Origin: an uncultured Clostridia bacterium
Lineage (GTDB): Bacteria; Bacillota; Clostridia; Oscillospirales; Ruminococcaceae
DNA length: 32,933 nt
Reading direction: 5' to 3'
Assembly: GCA_944386045.1 (NCBI GenBank)
Contig: CALWZO010000042.1
Location: forward strand, 1 to 32,933
Shown here: positions 22,965-31,198 of the stretch, one piece after another
How the letters are laid out: each line of letters starts with the position of its first letter
How positions within the stretch are numbered: position 1 is the first letter of the stretch
The notes under the pieces: model-generated
Told to the model about the DNA's origin: nothing
The model's database searches: none
What the model saw: the letters and a program-made list of their open reading frames with translations, nothing else
Made by a program: the position numbers and the translations under genes

Positions 22965-24538
22965 CTTTTACATATCCGATGATGTCAGCTCCTGCGCTGG
23001 AAAATATAAATCTGACCATACAGCCGGGGGATTTTGTTCTTATAACCGGCCCGTCCGGCAGCGGCAAAAGCACCCTTTTAAGTCACCTTAAACCGGCGGT
23101 CACCCCTCACGGCCAGCGACAGGGGCAGATTTTTTTTGACGGACAGAAACTGGAGACGCTCCCTTATACACGGCAAAGCCGGCAGATAGGATATGTTTTT
23201 CAGGACCCGTCACGGCAGATTGTAAGTGATAAGGTGTGGCGCGAAATGGCCTTCGGGCCGGAAAACCTGGGAATGGACAGGGACAAAATGGCAAGGCTGA
23301 TTGCCGAAAGCGCCAATTTTTTCGGCATTGAAGATTGGTTTGAAAGGGATATATCCACACTGTCCGGGGGACAGAAACAACTGCTCAACCTGGCGGCGGT
23401 AATGGTATGTCAGCCACAGGTGCTGGTGCTGGACGAACCCACATCCCAGCTGGACCCTATAGCGGCATCGGAATTTTTAAACGCCCTGTCCAGGCTGAAC
23501 AGTGAAACAGGCACCACCGTGATAATGACGGAGCAGCGCACGGAACAGGTTTTTGCCCTGGCTGACAGAGTGATATTTATGCAAGACGGAAAGATAGCCG
23601 CACAGTGTACCCCCGGTGAAACAGGGCGAGAAAAAATTATCCCCACCGAGTTTCTGCCAACGCCAACTGCGGTTTTCCGTATGCTTGAACAGTCAGGCCG
23701 GGCACCTGTAACCGTAAAACAAGGCAGAAACTGGCTGAAAGACTTTGCGGATAAAAACAGCTTTTCTTCCACCTGCCTGCCGGAAAAACAGCACTTTACC
23801 AATCAGACTGCCGCAATAGAGGCAAAAAACCTGTTTTTCAGATATGGAAAAAACGGAAAGGATATCTTGTCTGATTGCAGTATCAGCATACCGAAAGGAT
23901 GTATTTTATCTGTCATCGGCGGCAACGGAAGCGGAAAAAGCACACTGCTGAAGGTTTTAGCCGGTGCATCAAAGGCCTATTACGGAAAAATAAAGCTTGA
24001 TGACAAAAGCCGCTGTGCCCTTTTGCCCCAGGAGGCCAGCCTGCTGTTTTCCTTTGACAGTGTAATGCAGGAGCTGCAGGATATGACAGATGATGAAACC
24101 GCAATAGATCAGGCTGTCCGCCTGTGCCGCATTGACAGGCTGACCGACAGAAACCCATACGACCTGTCTGCCGGCCAGCGACAGCGCACAGCCCTGGCCA
24201 AAGTGATGCTCTGCGGCGCTGATATATTACTGCTGGATGAAGTAACCGCCGGGATGGACGGAATTTTCAAAAAGGAACTGGGCGGCATACTTCGCCGGCT
24301 GACAGCCATGGGCAAAACCATCGTGCTGGTCAGCCATGATATAGAGTTCTGTGCCGAACACAGCGACCTTGTGGCAATGATGTTCAACGGACAGCTGACA
24401 AAAGGCTACAGTCCCAGGGAATTTTTTTCCGCCAATAATTTTTATACAACGGCCGCCGCAAGAATGACCAGGGGAATTCTTGACGGAGTTGTAAGCGTAA
24501 AGGATGTGACAGAGCTTTGCAAAGAAAACCTGGTTTAA
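22937..24538 (+). CDS. ECF transporter ATPase, two fused ABC domains (EcfA1-EcfA2)
   Basis: A 533-residue protein from ATG 22937, chosen for its AAAGGAGAT site. A longer in-frame start lies inside EcfT. First domain: Walker A Gly-Pro-Ser-Gly-Ser-Gly-Lys-Ser-Thr at 38-46, signature Leu-Ser-Gly-Gly-Gln near 142, Walker B Leu-Asp-Glu-Pro-Thr. Second domain: Walker A Gly-Gly-Asn-Gly-Ser-Gly-Lys-Ser-Thr at 328-336, signature Leu-Ser-Ala-Gly-Gln near 410, and His in Val-Ser-His-Asp. In the first domain the usual switch His is Gln200 (Thr-Glu-Gln-Arg). The fusion replaces the two separate EcfA subunits found in most Bacillota. It energises import of a vitamin-like compound. Confidence 0.93.
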   Translation: MAIFEIKNLTFTYPMMSAPALENINLTIQPGDFVLITGPSGSGKSTLLSHLKPAVTPHGQRQGQIFFDGQKLETLPYTRQSRQIGYVFQDPSRQIVSDKVWREMAFGPENLGMDRDKMARLIAESANFFGIEDWFERDISTLSGGQKQLLNLAAVMVCQPQVLVLDEPTSQLDPIAASEFLNALSRLNSETGTTVIMTEQRTEQVFALADRVIFMQDGKIAAQCTPGETGREKIIPTEFLPTPTAVFRMLEQSGRAPVTVKQGRNWLKDFADKNSFSSTCLPEKQHFTNQTAAIEAKNLFFRYGKNGKDILSDCSISIPKGCILSVIGGNGSGKSTLLKVLAGASKAYYGKIKLDDKSRCALLPQEASLLFSFDSVMQELQDMTDDETAIDQAVRLCRIDRLTDRNPYDLSAGQRQRTALAKVMLCGADILLLDEVTAGMDGIFKKELGGILRRLTAMGKTIVLVSHDIEFCAEHSDLVAMMFNGQLTKGYSPREFFSANNFYTTAAARMTRGILDGVVSVKDVTELCKENLV

Positions 24539-25212
24539 AAAAACTGCGGCAGGTACTGGCAGTGATAATGTGTGTTGCCCTGACAGTGACCTTTCCGAAG
24601 GTGCTGGGCATACGCGGATATTATGTAACAGCACTGATTTATGCTGTCATAACAATGGCCGCACTGGTGTTTTCCTTTGAAAAAGGCCGGCAGAGCACAC
24701 TGAAAATTTCGCTGATTGCAGTTCTGTCCGCCGGAGCTGTCGCCGGCAGGATTGTGTTTGCCGCGGTACCATTTGTAAAGCCTGTGGCGGCACTGGTTAT
24801 AATATGCGGCATATCCCTTGGGGCCTTACCGGGGTTTGTGTGCGGAAGCTGTGCGATGCTGGTATCAAATTTTATGTTCGGCCAGGGGCCGTGGACAATA
24901 TGGCAGATGCTGGCTTTCGGACTGCCGGGATATGTTTCGGGCCTGATTTTTTACTCCAGGCCCAAATGGCAAAAAAAGCTTCCTGTTGCTGTTTTCGGTT
25001 TTGTTTTTTATGTATTCTTTGCCGGGCCCATACTGGATTTAAGCGGTCTGTTTATATATACTGCCCCCACCAAAACCGCCCTTGTCGCAACACTGGCGGC
25101 AGGATTTCCGGTAAATCTCACCGGCGGAGGTGCAACCGCAGTATTTTTGTTGGTGCTGTTCGGCCCAATAACAAAAAAACTGAACAGAATAAAAATAAAA
25201 TACGGCATATAA
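24517..25212 (+). CDS. ECF transporter S component (substrate unknown)
   Basis: A 231-residue protein with about six membrane helices, as in S components. The start is TTG at 24517, overlapping the ATPase end by 22 bases. The ribosome binding site is weak, so the start is uncertain; an internal ATG at 24568 would cut into the first helix. The segment Phe-Gly-Gln-Gly-Pro-Trp-Thr-Ile-Trp-Gln-Met, near residue 127, is reminiscent of S components annotated as CbrT-like (cobalamin), but I rate that as weak. The gene order T-A-S in one operon suggests a dedicated ECF system, not one sharing a common module. Confidence 0.82.
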   Translation: MQRKPGLKKLRQVLAVIMCVALTVTFPKVLGIRGYYVTALIYAVITMAALVFSFEKGRQSTLKISLIAVLSAGAVAGRIVFAAVPFVKPVAALVIICGISLGALPGFVCGSCAMLVSNFMFGQGPWTIWQMLAFGLPGYVSGLIFYSRPKWQKKLPVAVFGFVFYVFFAGPILDLSGLFIYTAPTKTALVATLAAGFPVNLTGGGATAVFLLVLFGPITKKLNRIKIKYGI

Positions 25213-25246
25213 AAATACCGGTTTTCTGCTGAAAACCGGTATTTTT
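25211..25246. terminator. Bidirectional terminator after the ECF operon
   Basis: A perfect 16-bp stem (25211-25226 with 25231-25246) closes a TGCT loop. A5 and T5 ends serve both the plus-strand ECF operon and the converging carboxypeptidase. Confidence 0.9.
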
Positions 25247-25255
25247 CTGTTTGCA

Positions 25256-26953
25256 TTACAAAGTCAGTGTGGCGCAAGCTGTACCTGCTTTGGCCCCGCT
25301 TACTTTGACAGTTACATTTTCTCCTGCCTTTGCCTTCACAATCCAGCTTACCTTTTTGGTAAACGGGTCGTGGGCATAGGTATTGATATTGTCATAGCTG
25401 TAGCTGGAATTTACGCCGGAGAAACCTTCGATATGGCCCAGGCTGCTCTCTTTGGCGCCCATAACCATCTCACCTTCCAGGTCCAGGCTGACTTTCAGCG
25501 GCTGGTCCACTTTAAGTGCCTTTGCCTCGTTGCATACAAATGTGGGCAGATAACCGATGTTGGAAACCTGTGCGGTAATTTTATATACATCTTCACCCAC
25601 TTTTTCGCTGACAAAGCTGTCTATATTCAGCTGAGGCAGAGTTGCAGCCATTCTCAGGCAGAAATTGGTGTTTTTCTCAACTTCCTGTTCCAAGTAACCG
25701 GGAGGACAGTTCTGCCATGTATATTTGAAGTCAAGGGAGCCTATCTCCACCTTACCCAACTGGGGATGGTCAAAAGCTTCCCATTCCTTGATCGGCTTGC
25801 CGGATTTTACCTCAGGAACATTTTTGTCTATCCACCGATAGCAAATGTGCATCTGCTCTTCCTGCTGGGCCGGGGTTTTGGGTGTGGTGCGCGGATATAC
25901 ATCGGGAACGCCAGCCCTTATGGCCAGATCCCACAATTCCGCTGTGTATGTAGGTATGCCCTGAGCCTGGTACATCCAGTCATCAAAAGCGCCGGAAGAA
26001 TAGTTGACTGTATCTGTGAGGAACGCGTCAAAAATATTAAAGCAGCCGTAGCCGGTTTCTTCTGTGGCCATGGCGCCTATTTCGCGGAACATTCTCATAT
26101 CGCGTGCATCGGCATCTTTTTCATGTTTTGTTCCGGGCGGATAGATGTAGCAGCCGCCGCTTGTATGGTATGTAACACCGCAGCAGATGTTGGGGTGTGA
26201 CAAAACAAAATCTGCCACTGCCTTGTTTTCCGGATTGGACAAAGGATATTTGCCCGCGCCCGGCTGTCTTACTTCCGGGAACCAGCCCAGAGGATAGTTT
26301 CTGTTGAAGTCCAGGTTCCACTTGCCTTCTGCCGGCTGAATGTTTACACCGTCAAAATCTACAATGTAACCCTCGGGATATACATTGTAATATGTTCCGC
26401 CGAAATCGGAAGGAGCACGCTTTGTCATAATGCGTTTGTCCCTGGGGGATTCTTTCCATACACCGTTGGGGCTTTCTATACGCATCAGTCTGATAACTCC
26501 GTCGCCGTCCATGTCCTTCGGATGCAGGCCGGGGGCCGGCTTGTCAAAAGGATAAGGACGGTTTACACTGCGCAGTTTCTCGCTGGTGGTCAGATAAATC
26601 TCGGCGCCGTCGGGAGATATCCTGGGTATTACATACACCGCTTTTTCATCCAGAAGCTTTGTGATTTTGTCATCTTTGCCGTATCCCTGTACCAGGGTGA
26701 CTACAAGATGAAGAGCGGCCATTGAACCTGTAACCTCGCCGGCATGGTGGTTGCCGTCAACATAATATGCCGGTTTGGACAGCACATCGCCTGTGGCACT
26801 GTTGGTAATTTCGCAGGCCCATACCTGCCTGTTTTCTTCTGTTGTGCATATAGAAGAAACTTTTATCAAATGAGGATAGTCCTCTTGCAACTGGTGCAAA
26901 ACTTCTGTCAGCTCATCATACACATAATAGTGGTCAAAACTGTATGTTTTCAT
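25256..26953 (-). CDS. M14-family zinc carboxypeptidase
   Basis: A 565-residue protein. The catalytic domain (about 5-400) has the zinc ligands His70 and Glu73 in Asn-His-His-Ala-Gly-Glu, His263 in Val-Thr-Tyr-His-Thr-Ser, the substrate-binding Arg218 in Asn-Arg-Asn-Tyr-Pro and the catalytic Glu339 in Thr-Tyr-Thr-Ala-Glu-Leu-Trp. A beta-rich C-terminal domain (about 430-565) follows. It removes C-terminal residues from peptides. There is no signal peptide, so it appears to be cytoplasmic, unusual for a family that is often secreted. AAGGAGG precedes the ATG. It is monocistronic with its own promoter and terminator. Confidence 0.92.
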   Translation of the reverse strand: MKTYSFDHYYVYDELTEVLHQLQEDYPHLIKVSSICTTEENRQVWACEITNSATGDVLSKPAYYVDGNHHAGEVTGSMAALHLVVTLVQGYGKDDKITKLLDEKAVYVIPRISPDGAEIYLTTSEKLRSVNRPYPFDKPAPGLHPKDMDGDGVIRLMRIESPNGVWKESPRDKRIMTKRAPSDFGGTYYNVYPEGYIVDFDGVNIQPAEGKWNLDFNRNYPLGWFPEVRQPGAGKYPLSNPENKAVADFVLSHPNICCGVTYHTSGGCYIYPPGTKHEKDADARDMRMFREIGAMATEETGYGCFNIFDAFLTDTVNYSSGAFDDWMYQAQGIPTYTAELWDLAIRAGVPDVYPRTTPKTPAQQEEQMHICYRWIDKNVPEVKSGKPIKEWEAFDHPQLGKVEIGSLDFKYTWQNCPPGYLEQEVEKNTNFCLRMAATLPQLNIDSFVSEKVGEDVYKITAQVSNIGYLPTFVCNEAKALKVDQPLKVSLDLEGEMVMGAKESSLGHIEGFSGVNSSYSYDNINTYAHDPFTKKVSWIVKAKAGENVTVKVSGAKAGTACATLTL

Positions 26954-26977
26954 TTTGTCCTCCTTCGTTTTTGTATT

Positions 26978-27006
26978 ATTATAAACCCGTAATTCATAAA
27001 ATTCAA
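26978..27006 (-). promoter_or_regulatory. Promoter of the M14 carboxypeptidase
   Basis: Minus strand: TTGAAT (27006-27001), a 17-base spacer and TATAAT (26983-26978), about 25 bases before the start codon. Confidence 0.8.
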
Positions 27007-27084
27007 TAGTTTTGTAAATATTATTGCAGCTTTGATGTATAAAATTTAATGAACTAAAATTATCTGCAGATGTGCATTTTGCAC

Positions 27085-27120
27085 AAAAAAAGGATGGGAG
27101 GGCTATCCTCTCATCCTTTT
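27085..27120 (-). terminator. Terminator overlapping the end of the Spo0A-C-like gene
   Basis: Minus strand: AAAAGGATG (27120-27112) pairs with CATCCTTTT (27096-27088), a mismatch follows, then four more pairs around a five-base loop, with seven T in all at the 3' side. The left arm lies inside the last codons and stop of the gene. Confidence 0.75.
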
Positions 27121-27426
27121 GACTTTTTCATAAACAAGCCTGAGAAACTCGGCGGTTTTCGGAGCCGAAGCTTCTTTGAAGCCAAAAACTTTTTCAAATC
27201 TTTGGGGCGCTACGCCCCATGCGCGTACAACTGCGGTGTTGATATTTCTTTCGGCCGAAGACGGACTGACTGAATTTGCATCTGCCAGCCGGTGATATAT
27301 GGCCTGGGCAGTCAGACTTTTGCCCTCAGCGGCAAACATTATGTCCACAGCCTGCACTATCATTTTATATCCTTTATAGTTTGTTGTTATATTAAGCGAA
27401 TTCAAAACTTCTTCTGTTTCTATCAT
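27103..27426 (-). CDS. Stand-alone Spo0A C-terminal-type DNA-binding protein
   Basis: A 107-residue protein that aligns by eye with the C-terminal DNA-binding domain of Spo0A: Thr-Asn-Tyr-Lys-Gly-Tyr-Lys-Met-Ile-Val-Gln-Ala-Val at 15-27, then Pro-Ser-Ser-Ala-Glu-Arg-Asn-Ile-Asn-Thr-Ala-Val-Val-Arg-Ala-Trp, which matches the Val-Glu-Arg-Ala-Ile-Arg-His-Ala-Ile-Glu-Val-Ala-Trp recognition region. The receiver domain is absent, so phosphorylation cannot control it directly. It could be a regulator with its own targets or a competitor for 0A boxes. The site GGGAG precedes the ATG. It lies 62 bases after the HAD gene and may be cotranscribed. Confidence 0.85.
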   Translation of the reverse strand: MIETEEVLNSLNITTNYKGYKMIVQAVDIMFAAEGKSLTAQAIYHRLADANSVSPSSAERNINTAVVRAWGVAPQRFEKVFGFKEASAPKTAEFLRLVYEKVKRMRG

Positions 27427-27488
27427 TTTTCTCCCGGTTGTATGTAATATTATACACTAAATCTGTTTTTCAGAATGGCTCGGCTGAT

Positions 27489-28139
27489 TTATTCCGGCAG
27501 CAACCGGTAGTCCAGTCGGCTGTAATCGGTCACATACTGGTCGGCTATCTCTTCCAGCTTGTCTGTGTTTTTTTCCGTTTTGTCATACATGCCAACCAGA
27601 TAAAAGCCGGCCTTTTTGGCAGTGGAGGCAGAGTACAGTGCATCTTCAAAAACAGCCACCTGCCGCGGGCTTTGGGCCCCCAGTCTTTGCATACAGTCAA
27701 AGAAAATATCCGGCTGATCTTTTTCTTTGCCAAACCGGCGGCAATGCTGGGTGAAAATAAAGTACTTGTCCAAATCCAGTTTTTTGATAACCGGTTCCAT
27801 CATATATCTGTCAGTAGAAGAACATATGCACATTTTTACGCCCATGGATTTCAGCTTTTCCAGCAGCCGGCGTGCGCCGGGTTTAAAATCGATTTTATTG
27901 GCGTACCGGTCCATGACATATTCTATGCCCCATGCACGCAGCCGGTCGGGGGTTACGGACAAACCATACTTTCTTTCAAACAGCTCGCATATTTTTTCCA
28001 CCCATTTGACGCTGTTTATCTGTTCAATTTCTTCGTCCGGACGGTAGCCCTTTTCCCGCAGAAAAGCCTGGGCAAAACCGCGCCAGTAACCCATGGAGTC
28101 AACTATTGTTCCGTCAAGATCAAATATTGCAAATTTCAT
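27489..28139 (-). CDS. HAD-family hydrolase (beta-phosphoglucomutase-like)
   Basis: A 216-residue protein with HAD motif I Phe-Asp-Leu-Asp-Gly-Thr-Ile-Val-Asp-Ser at 5-14, motif II Cys-Ser-Ser-Thr-Asp near residue 105, and motif IV Val-Phe-Glu-Asp-Ala-Leu-Tyr-Ser-Ala near 168. An alpha-helical cap between motifs I and II places it in subfamily IA. It is a phosphatase or phosphomutase for a small phosphorylated metabolite; the substrate is unknown. GGAG precedes the ATG. Confidence 0.9.
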   Translation of the reverse strand: MKFAIFDLDGTIVDSMGYWRGFAQAFLREKGYRPDEEIEQINSVKWVEKICELFERKYGLSVTPDRLRAWGIEYVMDRYANKIDFKPGARRLLEKLKSMGVKMCICSSTDRYMMEPVIKKLDLDKYFIFTQHCRRFGKEKDQPDIFFDCMQRLGAQSPRQVAVFEDALYSASTAKKAGFYLVGMYDKTEKNTDKLEEIADQYVTDYSRLDYRLLPE

Positions 28140-28174
28140 TTGTACTTCTCCGTTTTTAATTTATTGGCGCTTAT

Positions 28175-28203
28175 ATTTTATCACAAGCTGCCGGTGCGGG
28201 CAA
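28175..28203 (-). promoter_or_regulatory. Promoter of the HAD hydrolase gene
   Basis: Minus strand: TTGCCC (28203-28198), a 17-base spacer and TAAAAT (28180-28175), 36 bases before the start codon. Confidence 0.5.
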
Positions 28204-28241
28204 TAGAGATTACTTTTTTCTCACATTCAATTTACATAAAA

Positions 28242-28267
28242 ACAGGCTTCTTTTTACAGAAGCCTGT
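28242..28267 (-). terminator. Terminator of deoB
   Basis: A perfect 10-bp stem (28242-28251 with 28258-28267), followed on the minus strand by TTTTATG. It begins 8 bases after the deoB stop. Confidence 0.8.
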
Positions 28268-28275
28268 ATAAAAAT

Positions 28276-29451
28276 TTATTTGAGCTCCGGCAAAAGGCTG
28301 TCTGCATCCAGCTGTGCGTTTACTCCAAGGTAATCCGCCACTGTAGCGCCTATATGCGCAAAGGATTTTATTGTTCCCAGGTTTTTGCCGCCCGGTATGT
28401 TTTTGCCGTACATTATCAGCGGTACACATTCCCTTGAATGGTCGGTGGACGGAGTACCCGGGTCGCAGCCGTGGTCAGCGGTTATTATCAGCAGGTCATC
28501 TTCGCGCAGCAGCGGTAGCATTTCAGCCAATGCTTTGTCAAAGTCGGTGGCTGCCTGTGCATAGCCTTCCACATTGTTCCTGTGGCCGTAAACCATATCA
28601 AAATCCACCAGGTTTATAAATGCCAGGCCGTTGAAATCCCTTTTTGCAAGGTCTATCGCAACTTTCATACCCTCATCGTTGTTGGCAGTCTTGATTTTTT
28701 CGCTGATGCCTTCGCCGTCAAATATATCATAAATTTTGCCCACGCCTATCACATCCAGGCCGGCTTCCTTGATATAATCCAGGGATGTTTTCTTCGGCGG
28801 TTTCAGTGAATAGTCATGGCGGTTTTTGGTCCTGGTAAAGCTGCCTTTTCCGCTGCCGACAAACGGACGGGCAATTACCCTGCCCACAGCGTGTTTTCCT
28901 GTCAGCATATCGCGGGCCATCTGGCAGTATTCATACAGCTGTTCCACAGAAACAACCTCTTCATGGGCCGCCACCTGGAAAACGCTGTCAGCAGATGTGT
29001 ATACAATCAGGTCGCCGGTTTTCATATGCTCTTCGCCGTAATCGTCAATTACCTGTGTGCCGGAATAGGGCTTGTTGCACAAAACCTTTCTGCCGGTCAG
29101 CTTTTCATACTGCTCTACGACCTCCGGCGGAAAGCCGTCAGGATAAACAGGCAGCGGATTTTCGCTTTCAACACCGGCAATTTCCCAGTGGCCTATTGTG
29201 GTATCCTTGCCGTTGGAAGCCTCTATCAGCCTGGCAAAGCTGGCTTTGGGCCGCCGGCTGGAAGGAAGATAATCCACACCGTCTATATTGAAAAAGCCCA
29301 GTGACGCCATGGTGGGCATATCAAATTTTTCGCTTTTTGATATAGACAAAAGGGTGTTGCTGCCCTCATCGCCGAACTTGTCCGCATCAGGGGCATTTCC
29401 TATGCCAAAACTGTCCAGTACAATTAAAAATACTCTTTTGTTATCAGACAT
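28276..29451 (-). CDS. deoB: Phosphopentomutase
   Basis: A 391-residue protein from ATG 29449-29451, chosen because AGAGGTAA is six bases upstream; a longer frame begins without a site. Alkaline-phosphatase fold with metal sites at both ends: Leu-Asp-Ser-Phe-Gly-Ile-Gly-Asn-Ala-Pro-Asp-Ala near 11-22 and Thr-Ala-Asp-His-Gly-Cys-Asp-Pro near the C terminus. The phosphorylated Thr lies in Lys-Asp-Thr-Thr-Ile-Gly-His-Trp-Glu. It interconverts ribose or deoxyribose 1- and 5-phosphates in nucleoside breakdown. It stands alone here, without the usual nucleoside phosphorylase neighbours. Confidence 0.96.
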   Translation of the reverse strand: MSDNKRVFLIVLDSFGIGNAPDADKFGDEGSNTLLSISKSEKFDMPTMASLGFFNIDGVDYLPSSRRPKASFARLIEASNGKDTTIGHWEIAGVESENPLPVYPDGFPPEVVEQYEKLTGRKVLCNKPYSGTQVIDDYGEEHMKTGDLIVYTSADSVFQVAAHEEVVSVEQLYEYCQMARDMLTGKHAVGRVIARPFVGSGKGSFTRTKNRHDYSLKPPKKTSLDYIKEAGLDVIGVGKIYDIFDGEGISEKIKTANNDEGMKVAIDLAKRDFNGLAFINLVDFDMVYGHRNNVEGYAQAATDFDKALAEMLPLLREDDLLIITADHGCDPGTPSTDHSRECVPLIMYGKNIPGGKNLGTIKSFAHIGATVADYLGVNAQLDADSLLPELK

Positions 29452-29500
29452 GGTGTTACCTCTTTTCTGATTATTATTTATCATTTTTGATATATAATAT

Positions 29501-29529
29501 ATTATATCCTTTTTTTCCTGTTTTGCATA
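29501..29529 (-). promoter_or_regulatory. Possible promoter of deoB
   Basis: Minus strand: a perfect TATAAT (29506-29501), with a weak TATGCA -35 (29529-29524) 17 bases upstream. The -10 region lies within a 16-base AT palindrome, which may be chance. Confidence 0.45.
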
Positions 29530-29605
29530 GTATTAAGTTGAGTAAAATAAAATCAGGCTTTTGGCTGAAAAATACATATTTTGTTCATTTTACAACTATT
29601 TTCCA

Positions 29606-29634
29606 TTGAGTAAAAAGGATAATATCATTATAAT
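29606..29634 (+). promoter_or_regulatory. Promoter of pyruvate kinase
   Basis: TTGAGT (29606-29611), a 17-base spacer and a perfect TATAAT (29629-29634), about 52 bases before the ATG. Confidence 0.8.
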
Positions 29635-29686
29635 TTAATTAAGGAAATAACACTTAGCTGTTACTATACATCCGGAGGAATTTATT

Positions 29687-31132
29687 ATGAGAAAAACAAA
29701 GATTGTCTGCACTTTGGGACCGTCCACCGACGACCCGAAAGTATTGAAGCAGCTGATGCTGGCAGGTATGGATGTAGCCCGTTTCAACTTTTCTCACGGC
29801 ACACACCGGGAACATCTGGACCGCCTGAAGGCAGTCAAAAGAACCAGAACAGAACTGGGGCTGTTTGTAGCCACAATGATGGACACAAAAGGGCCTGAAA
29901 TAAGAATAGGCCGTTTTAAAGAAAGCCCTGTTTATTTCAAACAGGGGGACAAATTTGTCCTGACTACCAAAGATGTGGAAGGCACACAGGAAATGGTCAG
30001 TGTGCTGTACAAAAACTTCCCTGCCGATGTCAAACGGGGCACAAGGGTGCTGTTTGACGACGGTCTGGTGGAAATGACTGTGGACAAAGTGGACGGAGAG
30101 GAAGTTTACCTTACCGTCATGAACAACGGCAAGCTGTCCAACAACAAATCCATAAACCTGCCGGGGGTAAAATCTTCCATGCCTTTTGTCAGCGAAAAGG
30201 ACAGACAGGATATACTGTTCGCCATAGAAAACGAATTTGACTTTATGGCGTTGTCCTTTACCAGAAGCAAGGAAGACATCCTGGAAGTAAGGAAGATACT
30301 GGAAGAAAACAACGGCACATCTATTCGCCTTATCGCCAAGCTGGAAAACGGCGAAGGTGTTGACAACATCGACGAAATACTGGAAGTTGCCGACGCGGTA
30401 ATGGTTGCCAGGGGTGATATGGGTGTGGAGATAGATTTCACCGAAATACCCAAAATTCAGAAAGATATAATTGATAAATGCTACAAATCAGGCAAGCCGG
30501 CCATAACCGCCACACAGATGCTGGATTCAATGATAGAAAAACCCCGTCCGACCAGGGCGGAAGTTACCGATGTGGCCAACTCCATCTATGACGGCACCAG
30601 CGCCATAATGCTTTCAGGTGAAACCGCCGCCGGCAAATATCCTGTGGAAGCAGTAAAAACCATGGCGGCTATAGCCGAGGCAACCGAAAGCAATATCGAC
30701 TACAACAAGCAGCTGCGCGAAAGGGATTACGGCGCCGGCCTGTCCATTACTGACAGTGTGGCCCACGCCGCCTGCGCCATAGCCATGGACATAAACGCAC
30801 AGGCTATCGTAACTGTAACCCAGTCCGGTTTCACAGCCAGGAATATATCCAAATACCGCCCCGGCCTGCCCATAATAGGATGCACAGACACCGAGCAGAC
30901 CTGCCGCCAGCTGGCATTGTCATGGGGTGTTACTCCGGTACTGATGACAACAGTAAGGTCCACAGACGAACTGATAGACCTGTCCATCGCCGCCGCCCAA
31001 AGGGAAAAACTGCTTAAAGAAGGCGACCTGGTAGTTGTAACCGCCGGTGTTCCCGTTGGCGTTTCCGGCTCCACCAATATACTGAAAGCACAGGTTGTGG
31101 GCAAAACCAGCCTGGGACATTTGAAACTGTAA
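29687..31132 (+). CDS. pyk: Pyruvate kinase
   Basis: A 481-residue protein. The barrel has Met-Asp-Thr-Lys-Gly-Pro-Glu-Ile-Arg-Ile, near 65-74, and Met-Val-Ala-Arg-Gly-Asp-Met-Gly-Val-Glu. The signature region is Thr-Gln-Met-Leu-Asp-Ser-Met-Ile, then Arg-Ala-Glu-Val-Thr-Asp-Val-Ala-Asn and Ser-Gly-Glu-Thr-Ala. The C-terminal allosteric domain is complete. The extra PEP-utiliser-like extension seen in B. subtilis (about 585 residues) is absent. It converts phosphoenolpyruvate and ADP to pyruvate and ATP. CCGGAGG precedes the ATG, and it is monocistronic. Confidence 0.97.
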   Translation: MRKTKIVCTLGPSTDDPKVLKQLMLAGMDVARFNFSHGTHREHLDRLKAVKRTRTELGLFVATMMDTKGPEIRIGRFKESPVYFKQGDKFVLTTKDVEGTQEMVSVLYKNFPADVKRGTRVLFDDGLVEMTVDKVDGEEVYLTVMNNGKLSNNKSINLPGVKSSMPFVSEKDRQDILFAIENEFDFMALSFTRSKEDILEVRKILEENNGTSIRLIAKLENGEGVDNIDEILEVADAVMVARGDMGVEIDFTEIPKIQKDIIDKCYKSGKPAITATQMLDSMIEKPRPTRAEVTDVANSIYDGTSAIMLSGETAAGKYPVEAVKTMAAIAEATESNIDYNKQLRERDYGAGLSITDSVAHAACAIAMDINAQAIVTVTQSGFTARNISKYRPGLPIIGCTDTEQTCRQLALSWGVTPVLMTTVRSTDELIDLSIAAAQREKLLKEGDLVVVTAGVPVGVSGSTNILKAQVVGKTSLGHLKL

Positions 31133-31154
31133 TACAGCACAAGGATAATGAGAT

Positions 31155-31189
31155 AAAAAAACCAAAGACAAAATTGTCTTTGGTTTTTT
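31155..31189. terminator. Bidirectional terminator after pyk
   Basis: A 10-bp stem (31161-31170 with 31175-31184) around AAAT, flanked by A6 on the left and T5 on the right, between the convergent ends of pyk and the 161-residue gene. Confidence 0.85.
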
Positions 31190-31198
31190 GTTTATGCG

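Noticed and set aside
27071..27085. Short hairpin TGTGCA-TTT-TGCACA
   Set aside because: Only six pairs, no T-tract on either side, and it lies between a promoter and a better terminator; no role can be supported.
29492..29507. 16-base perfect palindrome near the deoB start
   Set aside because: It is only alternating A and T around the -10 box, so symmetry is expected by chance.
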